Shown here piece after piece: positions 17,015 to 32,057 of a DNA stretch of 64,000 nucleotides. The notes below the pieces were generated by a model, which worked only from the letters and a program-made list of their open reading frames with translations, was not told where the DNA came from and did not search any database. Made by a program: the position numbers and the translations under genes. The number at the start of each line of letters is the position of its first letter. The stretch's first letter is position 1. The stretch is from Dyella lipolytica (GTDB lineage Bacteria; Pseudomonadota; Gammaproteobacteria; Xanthomonadales; Rhodanobacteraceae): the NCBI RefSeq assembly GCF_030160075.1, contig NZ_BSNQ01000003.1:552625-616624 (forward strand), written 5' to 3'.

Positions 17015-17830
17015 ATGACGCAGGCAATCCGCCTTGCTATCAATGGCGCTTCCGGTCGCATGGGACGCACGCTGCTCGCGCTGGTACGCGAAGACCGGCG
17101 TTTTGAACTTGTGCATGCCGTCGTCGCTGCAGGCTCGGAACACGACGGTATGCCGGTGTATGGCGAGCTTCCCACGTCGTTGCGTTATGCCCGCGATTGG
17201 GATGCCGCTCCCGCAGTGGATGTCGTGGTCGACTTCAGCGGACCTGACGGGCTTTCTGCTGCATTGACCTATTGCATGGAACACGGTGTTGCACTGGTCA
17301 CCGGCACCACAGGCATTGATGCTGCGCTCGATGCGCGGCTCGGTAGCGCCGGTCAACGTATCGCGGTGCTGCGTGCAGCGAATTTCAGCCTCGGCGTCGC
17401 TGTATTGACCCGCCTGCTGCGCGAAGCGGCGGCAGCGTTGCCAGATTGGGATCTGGAAATCGTCGAGGCCCATCATGGCCGCAAAGAGGATGCACCCTCC
17501 GGCACCGCGTTGGCGCTGGGACATGCTGCTGCTTCAGCACGTCATACCACGTTGGAAAAGGATGGCGTGTATGTGCGTGAAGGTCGTCCCGGTGCACGTC
17601 GCAGCGGCAGCATAGGTTTTGCCGTGGTGCGTGGTGGTGATGTGGTGGGTGAACACACGGCACTGTTGCTCGGTCAGGGCGAACGCGTCGAACTGAGCCA
17701 TCGCGCGACGGATCGTTCCATCTTCGCGCGCGGCGCGCTTGAAGCGGCGGCATGGCTGGCCGGGCATAAGCCCGGTACCTACGACATCGATGATTTGCTG
17801 CAAACACGCCAAGCAAAGGCAGCCGGATAG
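17015..17830 (+). CDS. dapB: 4-hydroxy-tetrahydrodipicolinate reductase
   Basis: ATG at 17015 has GAGGA about 9 bases upstream and gives 271 residues. Signatures: nucleotide-binding INGASGRMGR near the N-terminus, DFSGPDGL, GTTGID, and the substrate-binding EIVEAHHGRKEDAPSGTAL with SIGFAVVRGGDVVGEH. DapB reduces the DapA product with NAD(P)H in the diaminopimelate/lysine pathway, so it feeds peptidoglycan synthesis. It is followed by a riboswitch-controlled unrelated gene. Confidence 0.96.
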   Translation: MTQAIRLAINGASGRMGRTLLALVREDRRFELVHAVVAAGSEHDGMPVYGELPTSLRYARDWDAAPAVDVVVDFSGPDGLSAALTYCMEHGVALVTGTTGIDAALDARLGSAGQRIAVLRAANFSLGVAVLTRLLREAAAALPDWDLEIVEAHHGRKEDAPSGTALALGHAAASARHTTLEKDGVYVREGRPGARRSGSIGFAVVRGGDVVGEHTALLLGQGERVELSHRATDRSIFARGALEAAAWLAGHKPGTYDIDDLLQTRQAKAAG

Positions 17831-17875
17831 CCTTCCGGTTGTCCGTTGCCATGGAGGCTTGTACCATCCCCCACG

Positions 17876-18034
17876 TTGTCATTGGGGAGTAGCCATCCTC
17901 GCCGCAGAAAGCCGCCAGGCTTTCATGCCCCGAGGAATCCGCGTCAACATACTTGAAGCTTCGCGCTTCATGGCGCGGATGGTTATCGCAGACGCTTAAG
18001 CCTGCGATGGTCCGGCGAGACCTTTGGCCACGAC
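17876..18034 (+). promoter_or_regulatory. yybP-ykoY (manganese) riboswitch
   Basis: The 270-base leader of the following transporter has the recognisable blocks of this class: GGGGAGTAGCC (17884-17894), GTCAACATACTTG (17943-17955) and, at the 3' end, GGCGAGACCTTTGGCC (18013 on). CCATCC after the first block can pair with GGATGG before the last. The class senses Mn2+ and controls export genes. Boundaries are approximate. Confidence 0.82.
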
Positions 18035-18047
18035 ACGACTCACCCGG

Positions 18048-18091
18048 CCGGGCGAGCTTCGTGCGTGCGCCATCGGTTTTCGCTCGCCCGG
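18048..18091 (+). promoter_or_regulatory. Expression-platform hairpin of the riboswitch
   Basis: CCGGGCGAGC (18048-18057) pairs perfectly with GCTCGCCCGG (18082-18091). The stem ends 13 bases before the ATG and next to the GGAA that may serve as ribosome-binding site, so it probably controls translation initiation; no T-run follows, which argues against a terminator. Confidence 0.5.
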
Positions 18092-18104
18092 CCCGGAATC
18101 TTCC

Positions 18105-19109
18105 ATGCTCACTACGACGTTGCTATTCCTGCTTTCCGCCGGGGCCATCTATCTGGCCTGCGAGTATTTCGTCAACGGCATCGAATGGGTGGGGCAGAAG
18201 CTGAATCTGGGCGCCACGGCAACCGGCAGCGTGCTGGCCGCATTCGGTACGGCGCTCCCGGAAAGTGCGGTGACCTTCGTGGCGGTGATCATGGGGCGCA
18301 CGGCTGAGGTTCGCGATATCGGCGTTGGCGCAGCCATGGGTGGCCCACTGGTGCTCGCCACGATTGCCTATGCCGTCGTGGGTATTGCGCTGTGGGGTAA
18401 CCGTCGCCGTCTGGGGCGTACCGATATGCGTCTGCGCGTCGAGGATGCGCGATTGGCGCGCGACCAGTCCTGGTTCCTTTCGATCTTTGTCGTGAAGTGC
18501 GGCCTTGGTTTGGTCGCCTTCGCTTTCAAACCATGGTTGGGCGTGCTGTTTCTATCGGCCTATGCGCTGTACGTGTGGCGCGAATTGAGCAGTGAAGACA
18601 CCACGTCGGCTCATGAAGTACTCGAACCGCTGAAATTCCAGCCGAAAGCTGCGTCGCCATCGCTCGTAGCGGTGTTCGCTCAGACCCTTGTGGCATTGCT
18701 GGTTATAGCCTTCGCTTCGCATATCTTCGTGTCGCAGATCGAAACAATCGGCGTGGCGATGCACCTGCCGCCGCATCTGGTGGCACTGGTGCTTAGCCCG
18801 GTGGCGACCGAATTGCCGGAGACCATGAATGCGCTTATCTGGGTACGCCAGGGCAAGGAACGTTTGGCGTTGGCGAATATTTCCGGCGCGATGATGATTC
18901 AGGCCACGGTTCCCAGTGCCTTGGCGTTGTTCGCTACACCGTGGATGTTCGATGCACCGCTGATTGCGGCTGGCGTCGTGACCTCAGCCACGATCGTGTA
19001 CTTGTGGCTGCTGTTTCGTCGGGGCCGTGTCGACGGTCGAAACCTGGTGCCGGTGGGGCTGCTCTACGCCGTGTTTGCCCTCTACGTGGGCTGGCGTTTT
19101 TTAACTTAA
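18105..19109 (+). CDS. CaCA-superfamily cation exchanger under Mn riboswitch
   Basis: ATG at 18105 gives a 334-residue polytopic membrane protein; an upstream in-frame extension would be inside the riboswitch. It has the two inverted alpha-repeat motifs of the Na+/Ca2+ exchanger superfamily: GSVLAAFGTALPESAVTFVAV in the first half and SPVATELPETMNALIWVRQG in the second, each with the ion-binding Pro-Glu. The family moves Ca2+ or other divalent cations out of the cytoplasm in exchange for Na+ or H+. Given the riboswitch, Mn2+ export is the more likely job here; this is inference. Its stop overlaps the convergent oxygenase gene by 4 bases. Confidence 0.88.
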   Translation: MLTTTLLFLLSAGAIYLACEYFVNGIEWVGQKLNLGATATGSVLAAFGTALPESAVTFVAVIMGRTAEVRDIGVGAAMGGPLVLATIAYAVVGIALWGNRRRLGRTDMRLRVEDARLARDQSWFLSIFVVKCGLGLVAFAFKPWLGVLFLSAYALYVWRELSSEDTTSAHEVLEPLKFQPKAASPSLVAVFAQTLVALLVIAFASHIFVSQIETIGVAMHLPPHLVALVLSPVATELPETMNALIWVRQGKERLALANISGAMMIQATVPSALALFATPWMFDAPLIAAGVVTSATIVYLWLLFRRGRVDGRNLVPVGLLYAVFALYVGWRFLT

Positions 19110-19810
19110 TCGCCGCGTGTTTTGTGTGCCGCATTGCGATCGCGGCCCGCACCGAGCTTGCGATCCAGCACGCCAAACAGGTTCTTGAACGTACGCGAGA
19201 ATTTGCCGCGCTTGGTTTTGCGTAGCTTTTCCTCTTCGCTGGTGAGCCACGCGACCTGGATCACTCGACGTTCACCCTCGTAAGGCAAGTGACCGTGAAA
19301 CGAGTTTTCGCAACGCTTGAACACGGCGAACTCACCGTACAAGGGTTTGAGTTCGGGGGCGGCTAGATCGTCGATGTTGTCGATACGGTTCAGAAAGCGC
19401 AGGCAGCCATCGCTGGTATCCGGCCATTGGGTGTTCAGATAAAGCAGGGCGGTGGCGACTTTGGAGCGACTGTCCGTGTGGATCGTGCCGTGGCGTTTGT
19501 TCAACGCACGGCACAGGGTGACCAACGTCGGGTATTGACCCAGGTTTTCGATACCGAGATAGCGGCCGACGGCGCTGGCAAATTCCGGTGTGGTCAGTTG
19601 CTCCACCAACGCATTCACCGAAGGGCCGCAATCGGAGGGGTCGTAGGGGAAGAAGCCGGCGCTGGTGTATTTCGGGAAATCCCGTTCCAGCTCGCCGCGT
19701 GCCTCATCAGGTAATTGGCCGTGCGCAATCATGAACGGGAAGGGCTGCTCCCGAATGTCCGTGTCGGGGCGGTCGAGTCGGATGGGATCCAGCAGGACTG
19801 TGGCGTTCAT
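19106..19810 (-). CDS. 2-oxoglutarate/Fe(II)-dependent oxygenase-like protein
   Basis: This 234-residue soluble protein has the jelly-roll oxygenase pattern: the HTD iron-binding pair in GTIHTDSRSKVATALLYLN, a distal histidine in CENSFHGHLPYEGERRVIQVAW, and the arginine (ERR) that would bind 2-oxoglutarate. It resembles the prolyl-hydroxylase-like group of small bacterial 2OG oxygenases, which hydroxylate proteins or small molecules; the substrate cannot be told. The C-terminus is basic. It is convergent with the cation exchanger and divergent from carA. No obvious partner gene. Confidence 0.75.
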   Translation of the reverse strand: MNATVLLDPIRLDRPDTDIREQPFPFMIAHGQLPDEARGELERDFPKYTSAGFFPYDPSDCGPSVNALVEQLTTPEFASAVGRYLGIENLGQYPTLVTLCRALNKRHGTIHTDSRSKVATALLYLNTQWPDTSDGCLRFLNRIDNIDDLAAPELKPLYGEFAVFKRCENSFHGHLPYEGERRVIQVAWLTSEEEKLRKTKRGKFSRTFKNLFGVLDRKLGAGRDRNAAHKTRGD

Positions 19811-19963
19811 GAAGATGGTGAGCTTCCCTGGCTAACTGGGCGCCAGTTTAGCGCGTGCCTGTCGTGCGCGCTGTGGAAGCTACGTGGTTTTCTATGTCGG
19901 TTTCGGTGGACAGAAAGCTCGCCGCCGCCTATCATTTCAACCCGCCCGAGACTTTCCTTGATC

Positions 19964-20004
19964 CAAGGTCCACAAGCCTGCTTCGCTGCGGCTTGCGGAC
20001 CTTG
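19964..20004 (+). promoter_or_regulatory. Strong hairpin in the carA leader
   Basis: CAAGGTCCACAAGCC (19964-19978) pairs with GGCTTGCGGACCTTG (19990-20004) with one mismatch, forming about 14 base pairs 21 bases before the carA ATG. No T-run follows, so it is not an intrinsic terminator; it may affect carAB translation or be a dispersed palindrome. Confidence 0.45.
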
Positions 20005-20025
20005 CTGCACCTAAAAGGCGGCCCC

Positions 20026-21153
20026 ATGCCCATTCCCGCTCTGCTTGCCCTCGAAGACGGCAGCGTGTTCCACGGTCACGCCGTGGGCGCGACTGGCGAT
20101 ACCGTTGGCGAGGTTGTTTTCAACACGGCGATGACGGGCTATCAGGAGATCCTTACCGATCCTTCCTATGCCCGCCAGATCGTCACCCTGACGTATCCGC
20201 ACATCGGCAATACCGGCTGCAATGCCGAAGACGCCGAATCGACTACGGTCCATACCGCGGGCCTGATCGTGCGCGATGTACCGCGCCGTGCCAGCAACTG
20301 GCGCAGCACCGAAAGTCTGCCCGATTACCTCAAGCGCCATGGCATTGTGGCCATCGCCGGCATCGACACGCGCCGCCTGACTCGCATCCTGCGCGACAAG
20401 GGTGCACAGAACGGCTGCATCGTGGCGGGTGAGTCGATCGATGTCGACGCTGCCTTGGCCAAGGCGCGCGCCTTCCCTGGCTTGAATGGCATGGACCTGG
20501 CCAAAGTGGTCAGTGTCGATAAGTCCTACAGCTGGAATGAAGGTGTGTACGACCTCGATCACACGACCTTCAACCAGCCGGCCAAGCGCTTCAAGGTGGT
20601 GGCTTACGACTTCGGTGTGAAACGCAACATCCTCCGCCTGCTGGCCGAGCGCGGTTGCGAGATCACGGTGGTTCCCGCACAGACACCTGCCGCCGATGTG
20701 TTGGCGATGAAGCCCGATGGTGTGTTTCTCTCCAACGGCCCCGGCGATCCGGCGGCCTGCGATTACGCGATTGCCGCCACGCGCGAATTCCTTGCCGCGA
20801 AGATTCCGCTCTTCGGTATCTGTCTTGGTCATCAGATCATGGGCGAAGCGATCGGCGCGAAAACGCTGAAGATGAAGTTCGGTCACCACGGCGCAAATCA
20901 TCCCGTGAAAGACCATGACGACGGTCGTGTGCTGATCACTTCTCAGAACCACGGCTTCGCGGTGGATGGCGCAACCCTGCCTGCCAACGTGCGCGTGACA
21001 CACACCTCGCTGTTCGATGGCTCGCTGCAAGGTTTCGCGCTGACTGATCGTCCGGCCTTCTGCTTCCAGGGTCATCCGGAAGCGAGTCCTGGCCCCCACG
21101 ACATCGGTTACCTGTTCGATCGATTTGCCAAGCTGATGCAGGAGGCCCGCTGA
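20026..21153 (+). CDS. carA: Carbamoyl-phosphate synthase small subunit
   Basis: ATG at 20026 gives 375 residues (E. coli 382); the upstream open frame is not conserved sequence. The N-terminal domain starts [21 protein letters not shown] and includes [16 protein letters not shown]; the class I glutamine amidotransferase domain shows [11 protein letters not shown], the nucleophile in [15 protein letters not shown] and the catalytic histidine and glutamate in [13 protein letters not shown]. It hydrolyses glutamine and passes ammonia to CarB for arginine and pyrimidine synthesis. carB starts two bases after its stop. Confidence 0.98.
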   Translation: MPIPALLALEDGSVFHGHAVGATGDTVGEVVFNTAMTGYQEILTDPSYARQIVTLTYPHIGNTGCNAEDAESTTVHTAGLIVRDVPRRASNWRSTESLPDYLKRHGIVAIAGIDTRRLTRILRDKGAQNGCIVAGESIDVDAALAKARAFPGLNGMDLAKVVSVDKSYSWNEGVYDLDHTTFNQPAKRFKVVAYDFGVKRNILRLLAERGCEITVVPAQTPAADVLAMKPDGVFLSNGPGDPAACDYAIAATREFLAAKIPLFGICLGHQIMGEAIGAKTLKMKFGHHGANHPVKDHDDGRVLITSQNHGFAVDGATLPANVRVTHTSLFDGSLQGFALTDRPAFCFQGHPEASPGPHDIGYLFDRFAKLMQEAR

Positions 21154-21154
21154 G

Positions 21155-24378
<3,224 letters not shown>

Positions 24379-24382
<4 letters not shown>

Positions 24383-24855
24383 GTCGCGCCCCCATCACCA
24401 AAGTCGGCTCGGAACGCCTGCGCGCCGAGTTGGATCGTCTGAAGTCGGTCGAGCGTCCCCGCATCATCGCGGCCATCGCCGAAGCTCGTGCGCACGGCGA
24501 TCTGAAGGAAAACGCCGAGTATCACGCCGCTCGCGAACAGCAGAGCTTCACCGAGGGTCGCATCGCCGAACTGGAAGCTGCGCTGTCTACCGCCGAGGTG
24601 ATCGACGTGTCGCGACTGAGCGCCGGCAACAAGGTGGTTTTCGGCGCCATTGTGGAACTGGAAGAGGAAGACAGTGGCGAGGCGGTGACTTATCAGATCG
24701 TTGGCGACCTCGAAGCCGACATCAAGCAGCGCCTGATCGCCGTGTCATCGCCGATTGCGCGCGCGCTGATCGGCAAGAGCGCCGGCGACAGCTTCGAGTT
24801 CAAGGCGCCCAATGGCGTGAAGCGATACGAGATCACGGGCGTCCGTTACCAGTGA
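24379..24855 (+). CDS. greA: Transcription elongation factor GreA
   Basis: The 158-residue protein starts in an ATGA overlap with carB. The N-terminal coiled-coil has [45 protein letters not shown]-type sequence, including the D-L-K-E-N-A-E-Y tip that reaches the RNA polymerase active site; the C-terminal FKBP-like domain ends in [13 protein letters not shown]. GreA stimulates cleavage of backtracked transcripts. The carAB-greA order is common in gammaproteobacteria. Confidence 0.97.
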
Positions 24856-24907
24856 TGATTTGGCCGGCCGGACTATCCGGTCGGTTCAAATTTGAGCGTG
24901 TTGCCAT

Positions 24908-24938
24908 AAAAAAAGCCGCTTTGCAGCGGCTTTTTTTT
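24908..24938. terminator. Bidirectional terminator between greA and rpmJ
   Basis: AAAAAAAGCCGC, a six-base loop TTTGCA, and GCGGCTTTTTTTT make a stem flanked by A and T runs. It serves greA on the plus strand and the convergent L36 gene on the minus strand. Confidence 0.9.
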
Positions 24939-24956
24939 ACGCGTTCGTAGCTACGA

Positions 24957-25082
24957 TCAACGCTGACGCGCCTTGAAGCGCGGGTTGCTCTTGCAGATCA
25001 CGAACACTTTGCCGCGACGGCGCACAACCTTGCAGTCACGGTGCCGCTGCTTGGCGGACTTCAAAGAGGAAAGCACCTTCAC
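24957..25082 (-). CDS. rpmJ: 50S ribosomal protein L36, zinc-independent (C-minus) type
   Basis: A 41-residue reading frame from GTG 25082 to TGA 24957, with GGAG shortly upstream. It translates as [20 protein letters not shown], then [21 protein letters not shown], which is the YkgO-like alternative L36. Two of the four zinc ligands of standard L36 (first cysteine and the histidine) are missing, so it is the C-minus form that works without zinc. In xanthomonads this is the usual L36 rather than a stress copy. It is monocistronic and convergent with greA. Confidence 0.93.
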   Translation of the reverse strand: MKVLSSLKSAKQRHRDCKVVRRRGKVFVICKSNPRFKARQR

Positions 25083-25145
25083 GGCCGGCTCCTGGAACGA
25101 AATGAGTCAAAGAAAGCGCGCAAGTATAACTATTTGAATCACTTA

Positions 25146-26057
25146 TCACAAGCCCAGTGCCGCCTTGGCGTCGGATACCGTTTCAAGGAACTGCTGGACC
25201 ACTGGCGACGGGTTGGCGATGCGGCTTGCTACGGCGAGCAGCAGGTAAGCATCCGGGTCGCTAAGTGGGACATAGCTTACACCTGCTAGCTTGACGACCT
25301 GCATGCTGGCGGGCACTAGGGCCATGCCGATGCCCGCAGCAACGAGGGCAATCAGGCCGTTAATCTGTTGCGCCTGCTGCCGTACGACCGGATGGAAGCC
25401 TGCCCGGGCGGCCAGAAGCACCAGCCGGTCGTATAGCGTGGCGGCCAGTTCGCGCGGCTGGATGACGAAAGGTTCACCCGCGAGCTCGCCCAGTTCCAGG
25501 CTTGCGCGACCGGCCAGTCGATGACCGGCGGGCAGGGCAAGCAGCAGGGGTTCGCGATCGATGACATCCAGCCTCAAGGTGCGCGCATCGTCTTCGTGGC
25601 TCGGCACATCGCGCACGAAGCCGACATCGAGCTGGCCAGCGCGTAGGGCCGCAAATTGCGGCTCGGTGTACATCTCGCTGAGCCAGACCCGGATGTTTGG
25701 CGCGTTTTGCCCAAGTCGAAGCAGGGTCTGCGGCATGGCAGGGTGGAACGATACCGAGACCGTATACGCCAGCTTGAGATGACCGCTGAATCCCGCTGCC
25801 GCTTCGGTTACCCGAGTGCGGGTTTCATCGGCCATGGCAAGGATCTGTCGCGCGTGTTCGAGGAATAGCAGCCCTGGGGCGGTCAGGGAAACGTTGCGCT
25901 TGTCGCGCTCCAGCAGACGGATGCCGAGATCTTGCTCAAGTGCCTGGATCTGCTGCGAAAGCGGTGGCTGCGAGAGGTGCAGCCGTTGCGCGGCGCGGGT
26001 GAAGCTAAGCTCCTCGGCGACCGCTATGAAGTAACGTAATTGGCGAAAATCAAACAT
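25146..26057 (-). CDS. LysR-family transcriptional regulator
   Basis: The 303-residue protein has a typical N-terminal helix-turn-helix (MFDFRQLRYFIAVAEELSFTRAAQRLHLSQPPLSQQIQALE) and a periplasmic-binding-like effector domain, of the BenM/CatR-like subgroup by its opening and the DVGFVRDVP and AAGIGMALVPASMQ motifs. It lies downstream of fadH on the same strand with 232 bases between, so it probably has its own promoter in the AT-rich stretch at 26058-26120. A role in controlling the ACBP-fadH genes is possible but unproven. Confidence 0.9.
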   Translation of the reverse strand: MFDFRQLRYFIAVAEELSFTRAAQRLHLSQPPLSQQIQALEQDLGIRLLERDKRNVSLTAPGLLFLEHARQILAMADETRTRVTEAAAGFSGHLKLAYTVSVSFHPAMPQTLLRLGQNAPNIRVWLSEMYTEPQFAALRAGQLDVGFVRDVPSHEDDARTLRLDVIDREPLLLALPAGHRLAGRASLELGELAGEPFVIQPRELAATLYDRLVLLAARAGFHPVVRQQAQQINGLIALVAAGIGMALVPASMQVVKLAGVSYVPLSDPDAYLLLAVASRIANPSPVVQQFLETVSDAKAALGL

Positions 26058-26289
26058 ATATGACTTTCGTATAAGTTGGGCCTTAAATATATATTTGATT
26101 CTGTATCGCGTCGATCATAATATACGTCCTGTCGCGGCACTGACCCCTCCCCCCGAGTGCCGCTGACCCTCGCCCCGCAGCGACGCTACCCCCGCGGTAT
26201 TCGGTCTCCCTCCCCAGAGCCACTACCGACGCGTCGCTGGCGGGGCGCTTCCTTTTCTACCTTCCGAATTAGAGCCTTACAGAACTTTC
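26058..26289. other. Intergenic region upstream of the LysR gene
   Basis: The first 70 bases next to the LysR start are very AT-rich (runs such as TAAATATATATTTGATT), likely holding its promoter and operator. Further on, GCCCCGCAGCGACGC (about 26174) can pair with GCGTCGCTGGCGGGGC (about 26230), a long stem with a large loop and no T-run on the minus strand. No gene seen. Confidence 0.5.
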
Positions 26290-28648
<2,359 letters not shown>

Positions 28649-28756
28649 GGCCGGTGGCTGATAGGAAGTCGTGGTTGATTGAGAGCTGTTAAGCATGCGC
28701 TTGAAACCCCTGTGAACGCGTTAAGCTAAGCACTTCCCGTGCCATCAGGTCATTCC

Positions 28757-29437
28757 ATGCATACGAGTCCGCCTGTGCCCGTACTCACCATCGACGGACC
28801 ATCCGGATCAGGCAAGGGCACGATCAGCCGGCTCGTGGCTGAGCATCTGGGCTGGCGGATGCTGGATTCCGGAGCGTTGTATCGGGCGATTGGCTACGCC
28901 GCAGGTGCGGCGGGGCTGGACCTTTCCGATACCGAGGCTGTGACCCGCTGTGCGCAAAGCACCAAAATCCAGTTTCGTGCCGCGCAGGATGGGGGCGAGA
29001 CCCGGGTCATTGTAAACGGCCACGACGCCACGGACGAGCTCCGTACCGAAACGGCCGGTGCGGCGGCTTCGGCGATCGCCTCGGTACCCTCCGTGCGGCA
29101 GGCCCTGGTGGCACTCCAGCTCAGCTTCCGCAAAGCGCCAGGGTTGGTGGCCGACGGGCGCGATATGGGTACCGTGATCTTTCCTGACGCACCGTTCAAG
29201 GTGTTCCTGACCGCCAGCGCCGCCGAAAGGGCGAAAAGACGCTATAAGCAGTTGAAGGAAAAGGGGCTAAGCGTTACACTCTCATCCCTTCAGAGCGAAA
29301 TTGAAGCGCGTGACGCCCGCGATGCCTCGCGAGCCGTTGCGCCGCTCAAGCCCGCCCGCGATGCAGTGTTGGTGGATACCACTGGCATGGGGATCGAGGA
29401 TGTGGTCGCTAAGGTTTTAGCCGTCGTCAAACCGTAA
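28757..29437 (+). CDS. cmk: Cytidylate kinase
   Basis: ATG at 28757 gives 226 residues (E. coli 227), with AGGT a few bases upstream. The P-loop is [10 protein letters not shown], followed by [14 protein letters not shown], the CMP-binding insert region and [20 protein letters not shown]. It phosphorylates CMP and dCMP. It precedes rpsA, as in most gammaproteobacteria. Confidence 0.97.
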   Translation: MHTSPPVPVLTIDGPSGSGKGTISRLVAEHLGWRMLDSGALYRAIGYAAGAAGLDLSDTEAVTRCAQSTKIQFRAAQDGGETRVIVNGHDATDELRTETAGAAASAIASVPSVRQALVALQLSFRKAPGLVADGRDMGTVIFPDAPFKVFLTASAAERAKRRYKQLKEKGLSVTLSSLQSEIEARDARDASRAVAPLKPARDAVLVDTTGMGIEDVVAKVLAVVKP

Positions 29438-29602
29438 CCACGGTTGCGGCGGCTTTGGTGCTCCATGTCGCGGCATGGGGTTTTGGTCAACGGTGCCGAG
29501 GGAGCGATCCCAAAGACACCCACAACCGGTGGGCCTCGCCCGTGCGCAAACATCCGACGGCGCGCATAGGGTTACGGGCCTTTTCTTATTTTTGGAATCA
29601 AC

Positions 29603-31276
29603 ATGACTGAAAGTTTTGCCGAACTGTTTGAACAGAGCCAACAGGCCATCTCTAAGCTGAAGCCGGGCGCGATCGTCACCGGTATCGTTGTGGAAATCCG
29701 CAACGACGTCGTTGTGATCAACGCTGGTCTGAAGAGCGAAGGCATCGTCCCGATCGAGCAGTTCAAGGACGAGAAGGGCGAGTTGGAAGTGCAGGTGGGT
29801 GACGAGGTGAAGGTTGCCCTCGATGCACTCGAAGACGGTTTCGGCGAGACCAAGCTGTCGCGCGAGAAAGCCAAGCGTTCGATGGTGTGGGACGACCTGG
29901 AGCAGGCGTTCGACAAGGAAGAGACCATCACCGGCATGATCTCCGGCAAGGTCAAGGGTGGCTTCACGGTCGACATCAAGGATGTCCGCGCATTCCTGCC
30001 GGGCTCGCTCGTTGATGTGCGTCCCGTGCGCGATCCGGTTTACCTCGAGGGCAAGGCGCTCGAGTTCAAGATCATCAAGCTGGACCGCAAGCGCAACAAC
30101 GTTGTCGTCAGCCGCCGCGCCGTCGTCGAGACCGAGTTCTCCGAAGAGCGCGAGAAGCTGCTGGAACGTTTGACCGAAGGCGCTGTGGTCAAGGGCACCG
30201 TCAAGAACCTCACCGACTACGGCGCGTTCGTGGATCTGGGCGGTATCGACGGCCTGCTGCACATCACCGACATGGCGTGGAAGCGTGTGCGTCATCCGTC
30301 CGAAGTCGTCAACGTCGGCGACGAGTTGGACGTCCGCGTGCTGAAGTACGACCGCGAGCGCAACCGCGTATCGCTGGGCCTGAAGCAGCTGGGCGACGAT
30401 CCGTGGGTTGCCATCTCGCGTCGTTACCCGGTCGGCAGCCGTCTGTTCGGCAAGGTTTCCAACGTCACCGATTACGGCTGCTTCGTCGAGATCGAGCCGG
30501 GCGTCGAAGGTCTGGTCCACGTCTCCGAAATGGATTGGACCAACAAGAACGTCAATCCGGCCAAGGTCGTGCAGGTCGGCGACGAAACCGAAGTGATGGT
30601 GCTGGACGTGGATGAAGAGCGTCGCCGCATCTCGCTGGGTATCAAGCAGACCCGCTCGAACCCGTGGGAAGCGTTCGCAGCGATGCACAAGAAGAACGAC
30701 AAGGTGTCCGGTCAGATCAAGTCGATCACCGACTTCGGCATCTTCATCGGTCTGGATGGCGGCATTGATGGTCTCGTGCATTTGTCCGATATTTCCTGGC
30801 AGGCATCGGGCGAAGACCTCGTTCGCAACTTCAAGAAGGGCGACGAGATCGAAGCCGTGGTGTTGGCCGTGGATCCGGAGCGCGAGCGTATCTCGCTCGG
30901 CATCAAGCAGATGGAGCAGGATCCGTTCGGTCACTTCATGGCCGTCCATCAGCGCGGCACCATCGTCAATGGCACCGTGAAGGAAGTGGACGCCAAGGGT
31001 GCAGTGATCGACCTGGGCGATGGCGTCGAGGGTTACCTGCGCGCCAATGACATCGCCAAGGAGCGCATCGAGGATGCTACGCAGCATCTGAAGGTGGGCG
31101 ACAAGGTCGAAGCCAAGTTCACCGGCATGGACCGCAAGGGTCGCCAGCTGTCGCTGTCGATTCGCGCCAAGGACGAGGAAGAGCTGCAAGACGTCATGGC
31201 CGAGTATTCGTCCGCGTCCGGTGGCACGACCAAGCTTGGTGCGCTGCTCAAAGAGCAGCTCAACAAGGCTGATTGA
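29603..31276 (+). CDS. rpsA: 30S ribosomal protein S1
   Basis: The 557-residue protein consists of six S1 OB-fold repeats, several of them plainly visible, for example [40 protein letters not shown] and [20 protein letters not shown]. The first two bind the ribosome and the rest bind mRNA. A GGA sits before the ATG in a 165-base leader behind cmk. S1 represses its own translation in E. coli; no specific element was recognised here. It is followed by ihfB. Confidence 0.98.
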   Translation: MTESFAELFEQSQQAISKLKPGAIVTGIVVEIRNDVVVINAGLKSEGIVPIEQFKDEKGELEVQVGDEVKVALDALEDGFGETKLSREKAKRSMVWDDLEQAFDKEETITGMISGKVKGGFTVDIKDVRAFLPGSLVDVRPVRDPVYLEGKALEFKIIKLDRKRNNVVVSRRAVVETEFSEEREKLLERLTEGAVVKGTVKNLTDYGAFVDLGGIDGLLHITDMAWKRVRHPSEVVNVGDELDVRVLKYDRERNRVSLGLKQLGDDPWVAISRRYPVGSRLFGKVSNVTDYGCFVEIEPGVEGLVHVSEMDWTNKNVNPAKVVQVGDETEVMVLDVDEERRRISLGIKQTRSNPWEAFAAMHKKNDKVSGQIKSITDFGIFIGLDGGIDGLVHLSDISWQASGEDLVRNFKKGDEIEAVVLAVDPERERISLGIKQMEQDPFGHFMAVHQRGTIVNGTVKEVDAKGAVIDLGDGVEGYLRANDIAKERIEDATQHLKVGDKVEAKFTGMDRKGRQLSLSIRAKDEEELQDVMAEYSSASGGTTKLGALLKEQLNKAD

Positions 31277-31290
31277 TTTAGTGCCTGCAG

Positions 31291-31313
31291 TGGGGCGGCG
31301 TTGCGCCGCCCCA
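31291..31313 (+). terminator. Perfect hairpin between rpsA and ihfB
   Basis: TGGGGCGGCG-TTG-CGCCGCCCCA is a 10-bp perfect stem 15 bases after the rpsA stop. Only a weak T content follows, so it may stabilise the rpsA mRNA end or allow partial read-through to ihfB. Confidence 0.5.
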
Positions 31314-31344
31314 TCTCGTTCCACGTCACGGACATTGGGGACCC

Positions 31345-31644
31345 ATGACCAAATCCGAGCTGATTGAGGCGCTGGCAAGGCGTCAGACCCATCTTGCGTT
31401 TGGCGACGTCGAGCTGGCGGTCAAGAACGTCATCGAACAGATGAGCCAAGCCCTGGCGAGCGGCGAGCGCATCGAGGTGCGCGGTTTCGGCAGTTTCGCA
31501 CTGCATTACCGGCCGCCGCGTATGGGCCGCAATCCCAAGACCGGCGACGCTGTCGCGCTGCCGGGCAAGCACGTCCCGCACTTCAAGCCCGGCAAGGAGC
31601 TGCGCGAACGTGTCAACATGCATCTGGAGCAGCAGGACGGCTAG
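31345..31644 (+). CDS. ihfB: Integration host factor subunit beta
   Basis: The 99-residue protein is a full IHF-beta: [17 protein letters not shown] at the start, the DNA-contacting beta arms in [21 protein letters not shown], and [12 protein letters not shown] at the end. With IHF-alpha it bends DNA sharply at specific sites. It follows rpsA, as in other gammaproteobacteria, and is closed by a good terminator. Confidence 0.97.
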   Translation: MTKSELIEALARRQTHLAFGDVELAVKNVIEQMSQALASGERIEVRGFGSFALHYRPPRMGRNPKTGDAVALPGKHVPHFKPGKELRERVNMHLEQQDG

Positions 31645-31671
31645 CCGTCTCTGCGCAACCCTTATTCCGAC

Positions 31672-31711
31672 AGGCAGGCGGCTGATAGCCGACCCTGCCT
31701 TTCTTTTTTTT
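31672..31711 (+). terminator. Intrinsic terminator of ihfB
   Basis: AGGCAGG (31672-31678) and CGGC pair with GCCG and CCTGCCT (31694-31700), followed by a run of TTCTTTTTTTT. Confidence 0.9.
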
Positions 31712-31796
31712 GCGGATAGCGCCAAACGATGACCTCGGCTGAATCGATCCGTGCCGGCGCCTGTGACGCTTACAATCAATCAGGTAAAGTCGTCGG

Positions 31797-32057
31797 ATGC
31801 GACTGATCGTGATGCTGCTACTGTTGCTGTTCATCGCCGGGGGAATAGTGCTCGGGGCGCTCAACGCGGACCTCGTCGGCTACGACCTTGCTTTTGCGCG
31901 CGTCCAGGTTCCGAAAGGCGCCGCCTTGCTGACCATGCTGGCGATCGGGTGGATCCTCGGTGGCCTGACAGCATGGCTGGGTGTCACCACAGGGCACCGT
32001 CGAGAGCGTCGACGCAGCGCGAAAGCCCAGGGCGCGAAGGCGTCGAAGACACCATGA
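31797..32057 (+). CDS. lapA: LPS assembly protein A (DUF1049)
   Basis: This 86-residue protein has two membrane helices (about residues 2-24 and 42-64) and a basic cytoplasmic tail, the layout of LapA/YciS. It lies directly before lapB with a 4-base overlap. In E. coli LapA and LapB together coordinate LPS synthesis with transport and control LpxC stability. Confidence 0.88.
   Translation: MRLIVMLLLLLFIAGGIVLGALNADLVGYDLAFARVQVPKGAALLTMLAIGWILGGLTAWLGVTTGHRRERRRSAKAQGAKASKTP

Noticed and set aside
29417-31378. 653-codon minus-strand open frame opposite rpsA
   Set aside because: Same reason as for dnaK: antisense shadow of a highly biased coding sequence with no domain signature.
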